Source: JAWLAT01 sp041395325
Lineage (GTDB): Bacteria > Pseudomonadota > Gammaproteobacteria > Xanthomonadales > SZUA-5
DNA: 64,000 bases
Assembly: GCA_041395325.1 (NCBI GenBank)
Contig: JAWLAT010000004.1
Coordinates: 186,001-250,000 of the forward strand
Reading direction: 5' to 3'
The position numbers and the translations under genes were made by a program. Below, in pieces: positions 60,659 to 64,000 of this stretch; position 1 is the stretch's first letter, and each line of letters begins with the position of its first letter. Below the pieces are notes generated by a model. The model was not told the origin of the DNA. It did not search any database and worked only from the letters and a program-made list of their open reading frames with translations.

Positions 60659-61443
60659 GCGACGCTTTGCCCGCACGGCGGCGCCGTCGCTGGTGGCCAT
60701 GGCTGTTGTTGCTGCTGGCGCTGCTGCTGGTGGGGGTATGGACGCTGCCGGCGTCGCTGGCCTATCGACTGATCGCCGATCGATTGCAGGATGTGGCGGC
60801 GGCCGGCCTGAGCGGCACCCTGTGGGAGGGTCGGGCCAGCAGTCTGCTGGTCAAGGGTCGCGACTGGGGCCAGTTGGACTGGCGTCTGCAGCGCTGGCCC
60901 TTGCTGCAGGGCCGCACCGAAGTGACCGCCACACTCAAGGGCACGGGCCTGGATCTGAATGGTCAGATCGACCGGGCAGCCGACCGGGCTCTGCAATTGC
61001 GTCAGGTGGCAGGTCAGCTCGACGCCGCCTGGTTGGGTCCGGCGCTGGGATTGCCGTTGTTCATTCCCACCGGCCAGATCGAACTGGCTCTGCCGTTGCT
61101 GCAAGTGGATGCCGAAGGTCGGCCGCAAGCCGTTGATGGCCAGGCGATCTGGCGCAATGCCGGCTTCACCGGCATCACCCGGGCCAGTCTGGGTGAGTTG
61201 CTGTTGACTCTGCAGGGCAGCGGCGGGGTGATCGATGGCCAGATCAGCCATCGAGGTCAGGCCGATCTGCGCGTCGAGGGTGATTTGCAGATGCGCGGTC
61301 AGCAATATCGATTGACCGTGCGCTTGTGGCCGGATCCCAGCCAACCGGAACTGATCAATGCGCTGCAGTGGGTGGGCCAGCCGATGGCCGATGGCGGCCG
61401 CTTGCTGATTGTTGAGGGTGTGGTCCAGGGATGGTCCGGATGA
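60655..61443 (+). CDS. gspN: Type II secretion protein GspN
   Basis: The 262-residue product has a basic start, one membrane helix (WWPWLLLLLALLLVGVWTLPASLAYRL), and a periplasmic part with LSGTLWEGRASSLLVKGRDWGQLDWRLQRWPLLQGRTEVTATLKG, a GspN pattern. GspN is optional in many systems; Xanthomonas uses it with XpsL/M. It overlaps the next gene by 4 bases. Confidence 0.86.
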   Translation: MSDALPARRRRRWWPWLLLLLALLLVGVWTLPASLAYRLIADRLQDVAAAGLSGTLWEGRASSLLVKGRDWGQLDWRLQRWPLLQGRTEVTATLKGTGLDLNGQIDRAADRALQLRQVAGQLDAAWLGPALGLPLFIPTGQIELALPLLQVDAEGRPQAVDGQAIWRNAGFTGITRASLGELLLTLQGSGGVIDGQISHRGQADLRVEGDLQMRGQQYRLTVRLWPDPSQPELINALQWVGQPMADGGRLLIVEGVVQGWSG

Positions 61444-62231
61444 CAGACGAATATCGACACTGGTGCGAGTTGGCACGGGAAGCGGCCAGCGCTGCCGAAG
61501 TCGCCATCCGCCCGTATTTTCGCAATCGCTTCGATGTGCAGTACAAGGCCGACGACAGTCCGGTCACCGTCGCCGATGAGGCGGCCGAGCAGGTGATCCG
61601 GCAGATCATTCAGGCCGCCGCGCCCGAGCACGGCTTTTACGGCGAGGAAACAGGCGCCGAAGGACTGGATCGGGAGTGGCTCTGGCTGGTCGATCCCATC
61701 GACGGGACCAAGGGCTTTGTCCGGGGTGACACGGTGTTCTCCACCCAGATCGCGTTGATGCACCGCGGCGAACTGGTGGTCGGCGTATCGGCGGCACCGT
61801 TTCACGGCGAGATCGCCTGGGCCTGGAAGGGCGGTGGCGCCTGGTGTGTGGATCATCACGAGGAAACGGCGAGGCGCCTGCAGGTGGCGGCCACTGAGCG
61901 GTTGGACCGGACCATCCTCTCCTTCGGCAACATCCAGTCACTGGCCGCCGACCCGCGTCGCTGGGCGGCGGTGGGCGAGCTGATCCGTCAAGTTCACCGT
62001 CATCGCGGCTACGGCGATTTTGTGCACTATCACCGTCTGGCTCAGGGGCTGCTGGATGCGGTGGTGGAGAGTGACCTCAATATTCTTGATATCGCCGCGC
62101 TGAGCGTGATCGTCAGCGAGGCGGGCGGTTGCATGACCGAACTGGACGGCTCACCGCTGCGACTGAGCTCGCGCACGGTGCTGGCCAGTACGCCAGCGCT
62201 GCACGCGCGGCTGCTGCAGGCGCTGGCATGA
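61440..62231 (+). CDS. Inositol monophosphatase family protein, histidinol-phosphatase-like (HisN)
   Basis: The 263-residue product has the Mg2+-dependent phosphatase motifs GEETG, WLVDPIDGTKGFVRGDTVFSTQIALM (metal site) and SDLNILDIAALSVIVSEAGG. WLVDPIDGTKxFVRG and the DFVHYHRLAQGLLDAVVE segment point to histidinol-phosphate phosphatase rather than inositol monophosphatase. It is the first of three downstream genes co-transcribed with gsp, overlapping gspN by 4 bases. Confidence 0.85.
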   Translation: MTDEYRHWCELAREAASAAEVAIRPYFRNRFDVQYKADDSPVTVADEAAEQVIRQIIQAAAPEHGFYGEETGAEGLDREWLWLVDPIDGTKGFVRGDTVFSTQIALMHRGELVVGVSAAPFHGEIAWAWKGGGAWCVDHHEETARRLQVAATERLDRTILSFGNIQSLAADPRRWAAVGELIRQVHRHRGYGDFVHYHRLAQGLLDAVVESDLNILDIAALSVIVSEAGGCMTELDGSPLRLSSRTVLASTPALHARLLQALA

Positions 62232-62785
62232 AGGCGCTGCCGACGATCACGGCCCGACGCTGGGTCGAGCCCCGATTCAAGCTGGAACAGCTGGACCTGA
62301 GTTTCTCCAATGGCGCTACGCGGGTATTCGAGCGCTTGCCAAGTGGCGGTCATGGCGCAGTGATCGTGGTGCCGCTGGTGGATCCACAGACCGTGCTGTT
62401 GAGTCGGGAGTATTGCGCCGGGCTGGAGCGTTATGAGCTGGGCTTGACTCGTGGTCGCATCGATGCCGGTGAAACCCCGATAGAGGCAGCCAACCGTGAA
62501 CTGAAGGAAGAGATCGGCTACGGCGCGCGCCAGCTGCGGGTCCTGCGGCAGATCTCGCTGGCGCCTGCCTTCATGACGCATCAGACCCATCTGGTGCTGG
62601 CCGAGGACCTGTATCCGGAACGGCTGGAGGGAGACGAGCCGGAAGAGATCGAAGTGGTGCCGTGGAAGCTGGATGCCCTGCACGAACTGGTGTTGCGCGA
62701 GGACTGCAGCGAGGGCCGCTCGCTGGCCGCACTGTTCGTCGCACGGGAATGGTTGGCGCACGGGCGTCCGGAGGTTCAGGCATGA
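62228..62785 (+). CDS. nudE: ADP compounds hydrolase NudE
   Basis: The 185-residue product has the Nudix box GRIDAGETPIEAANRELKEEIGY and the NudE-type opening LDLSFSNGATRVFERLPSGGHGAVIVVPLVD. NudE hydrolyses ADP-ribose, NADH and Ap3A. Pairing with cysQ is common in gammaproteobacteria. It overlaps both neighbours by 4 bases. Confidence 0.9.
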   Translation: MKALPTITARRWVEPRFKLEQLDLSFSNGATRVFERLPSGGHGAVIVVPLVDPQTVLLSREYCAGLERYELGLTRGRIDAGETPIEAANRELKEEIGYGARQLRVLRQISLAPAFMTHQTHLVLAEDLYPERLEGDEPEEIEVVPWKLDALHELVLREDCSEGRSLAALFVAREWLAHGRPEVQA

Positions 62786-63594
62786 ATGCGGCACATCGGC
62801 AGGCCCTGATCGAGGCGGCCAGCGAGGTCGCCCGGCGGGCCGCCGCGGCGATTCTCGACATCTATCAGCGGCCGGAGCTGGACATCACCGAGAAGGCCGA
62901 CGAGAGCCCGCTGACCGCCGCGGACATGGCTTCGCATCGGTTGCTATGCAGCGGATTGAGCGATCTGGATGCGGCCATTCCAGTGCTCAGTGAGGAGTCT
63001 GATCCGGTCAGCATCGCCGACCGCCGACAATGGTCGCGCCTGTGGCTGGTGGATCCGCTCGACGGCACACGCGAGTTTGTTTCCCGCAACGGCCAGTTCT
63101 GCATCTGCATCGCCCTGATCGAGGATGGCGAAGTCACCGGCGGCATCGTGCTCAGGCCGGTCGGTGGCGAGCTCTACCGGGCTGTACGCGGTGGCGGTGC
63201 GGAGTGCCTGAACGCCGATGGCAGTCGGACTGCGTTGCGGGTCACTCGGCCAGCCGAGGATCCACCACGCCTGGTGGTGAGTCGCTCGCATCGCAATGCG
63301 GAAACGGAGGCCTATGTCGCCCGGGTTGGCGAGGTGGCGACCGTCTCGGCCGGCAGTGCGTTGAAGTTCTGCCGCGTGGCGGCCGGGCAGGCCGATCTGT
63401 ACCCGCGTCTGGGCTTCGGTGGCTATGAATGGGACATCGCGGCCGGGCAGATCCTGGTCGAGGAAGCCGGCGGCGGGATGTGCATGCTCAACGGCGAACG
63501 TCCCCGCTACAACCGGAACGAGACGCTGAAAGCGCCGAGTTTCCTGGCCTTTGGAGAGCAGCGGGAGCGCTGGCTGGGCCTGCTGCAGGACTGA
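62782..63594 (+). CDS. cysQ: 3'(2'),5'-bisphosphate nucleotidase CysQ
   Basis: The 270-residue product has the CysQ motifs DITEKADESPLTAADMASHR, SEES, WLVDPLDGTREFVSRNGQFCICIALI (metal site) and GGYEWDIAAGQILVEEAGG. It removes the 3'-phosphate from PAP made in sulfate assimilation. It is coupled to nudE by ATGA overlap and ends the run. Confidence 0.94.
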   Translation: MNAAHRQALIEAASEVARRAAAAILDIYQRPELDITEKADESPLTAADMASHRLLCSGLSDLDAAIPVLSEESDPVSIADRRQWSRLWLVDPLDGTREFVSRNGQFCICIALIEDGEVTGGIVLRPVGGELYRAVRGGGAECLNADGSRTALRVTRPAEDPPRLVVSRSHRNAETEAYVARVGEVATVSAGSALKFCRVAAGQADLYPRLGFGGYEWDIAAGQILVEEAGGGMCMLNGERPRYNRNETLKAPSFLAFGEQRERWLGLLQD

Positions 63595-63628
63595 CGACCC
63601 GTTCGAACAACCTGGCCCGGCTGAGCGG

Positions 63629-64000
63629 TCACTCGCCCGACGGCTGGATGGGGTCCGAGAGCAGACGCAGCGTTGTCTCGCGCAGAAAATCATCGCCGTC
63701 CAGCGAGAGCTGAATCAGAGCCGGATTGCTGCCGGCTGGCGGCTCCGGGCTGACGTCCTGCAAGTGGATCCGGGCCGTGCCCACTTCGCTGGTCAGCGCC
63801 ACGGGCGGCGGGCAGCCCAGGCACTCCGCCACCGGGGTGTAGTAGCGCTGCGTCAGGTCCGCTTCAGACCATGCGGACTGCGCGAATGCCCAGCGTGGGC
63901 GACCGTCGGCGTCGTGGAAGTAGAGGCTGCGATAGGTCCAGACCTGCAGATCCGGACGCAGATAGTGGTGGGCGAACAGACCCCAGCCGGGCTCTGCCGG
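63629..64000 (-). CDS. Hypothetical protein, C-terminal part, cut by the window edge
   Basis: The last 123 codons of a minus-strand gene are visible. They include PAEPGWGLFAHHYLRPDLQVWTYRSLYFHDADGRPRWAFAQSAW and a CLGCPPP pair. GWGL followed by a DADGRPxW strand recalls a repeat often seen in secreted Xanthomonadales proteins. The beginning lies outside the window. Family not certain. Confidence 0.6.
   Translation of the reverse strand, partial: PAEPGWGLFAHHYLRPDLQVWTYRSLYFHDADGRPRWAFAQSAWSEADLTQRYYTPVAECLGCPPPVALTSEVGTARIHLQDVSPEPPAGSNPALIQLSLDGDDFLRETTLRLLSDPIQPSGE

Noticed and set aside
1..64000. tRNA, rRNA, CRISPR, insertion sequence or prophage
   Set aside because: I looked in every intergenic gap and saw no cloverleaf, repeat-spacer pattern, transposase or integrase frame.

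Overview
The window is high-GC DNA, densely coding on both strands. Its gene content fits a gammaproteobacterium of the Xanthomonadales (Lysobacterales), perhaps near Rhodanobacteraceae. Pointers are receptor-like Ser/Thr kinases with C-terminal TPRs, one behind an ECF sigma factor, secreted CSLREA-type proteins, a signal-peptide-bearing CHAT-TPR protein and a run of type II secretion genes. The placement is by gene content only. I see no rRNA, tRNA, CRISPR array, insertion sequence or prophage. Both ends cut through a minus-strand gene.

Left third (1-22.5 kb): a clipped unknown gene; a secreted TPR-CHAT protein divergent from an alpha/beta hydrolase; a TPR lipoprotein coupled to an FG-GAP/UnbV lipoprotein; ridA; a hotdog-fold protein; a GNAT; a LysR regulator; an orphan Ser/Thr kinase; a minus-strand operon (SPFH protein, ribbon-helix-helix protein, VanY-like peptidase, DUF3052-like protein) behind a promoter with two tandem palindromes; mutL; a DUF1684 protein; a macro-domain gene broken by an in-frame stop; and a kinase-like protein.

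Middle (22.5-42 kb): an enoyl-CoA hydratase whose start codon lies in a long hairpin; pspABC behind a near-consensus sigma-54 promoter with an IHF site; an FKBP isomerase; DUF1289, Nudix and sulfurtransferase genes in an overlapping run; a seryl-tRNA synthetase with an insertion of about 65-70 residues; a secreted zinc metalloprotease; a TetR-controlled HlyD/ABC export operon; a maiA-thiolase operon; a CNNM/CorC protein; and two tandem paralogous secreted CSLREA-type proteins sharing a promoter-proximal element.

Right third (42-64 kb): an ECF sigma factor coupled to a Ser/Thr kinase; a DEAD-box helicase with a coupled M23 peptidase; ompW with two FNR/Anr-type boxes; AIM24/GYF and DUF533 proteins; dgkA, terC and phrB; rsmE and bioA; then a long plus-strand operon gspG-H-I-J-K-L-M-N, a histidinol-phosphatase-like gene, nudE and cysQ. 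Secretion genes C, D, E and F are absent here. Many joins in these operons are 1-4 base overlaps, which indicates translational coupling. The common theme is the cell envelope: secretion, envelope stress (Psp, SPFH), peptidoglycan hydrolysis, outer membrane proteins and surface lipoproteins, plus phospho-signalling.
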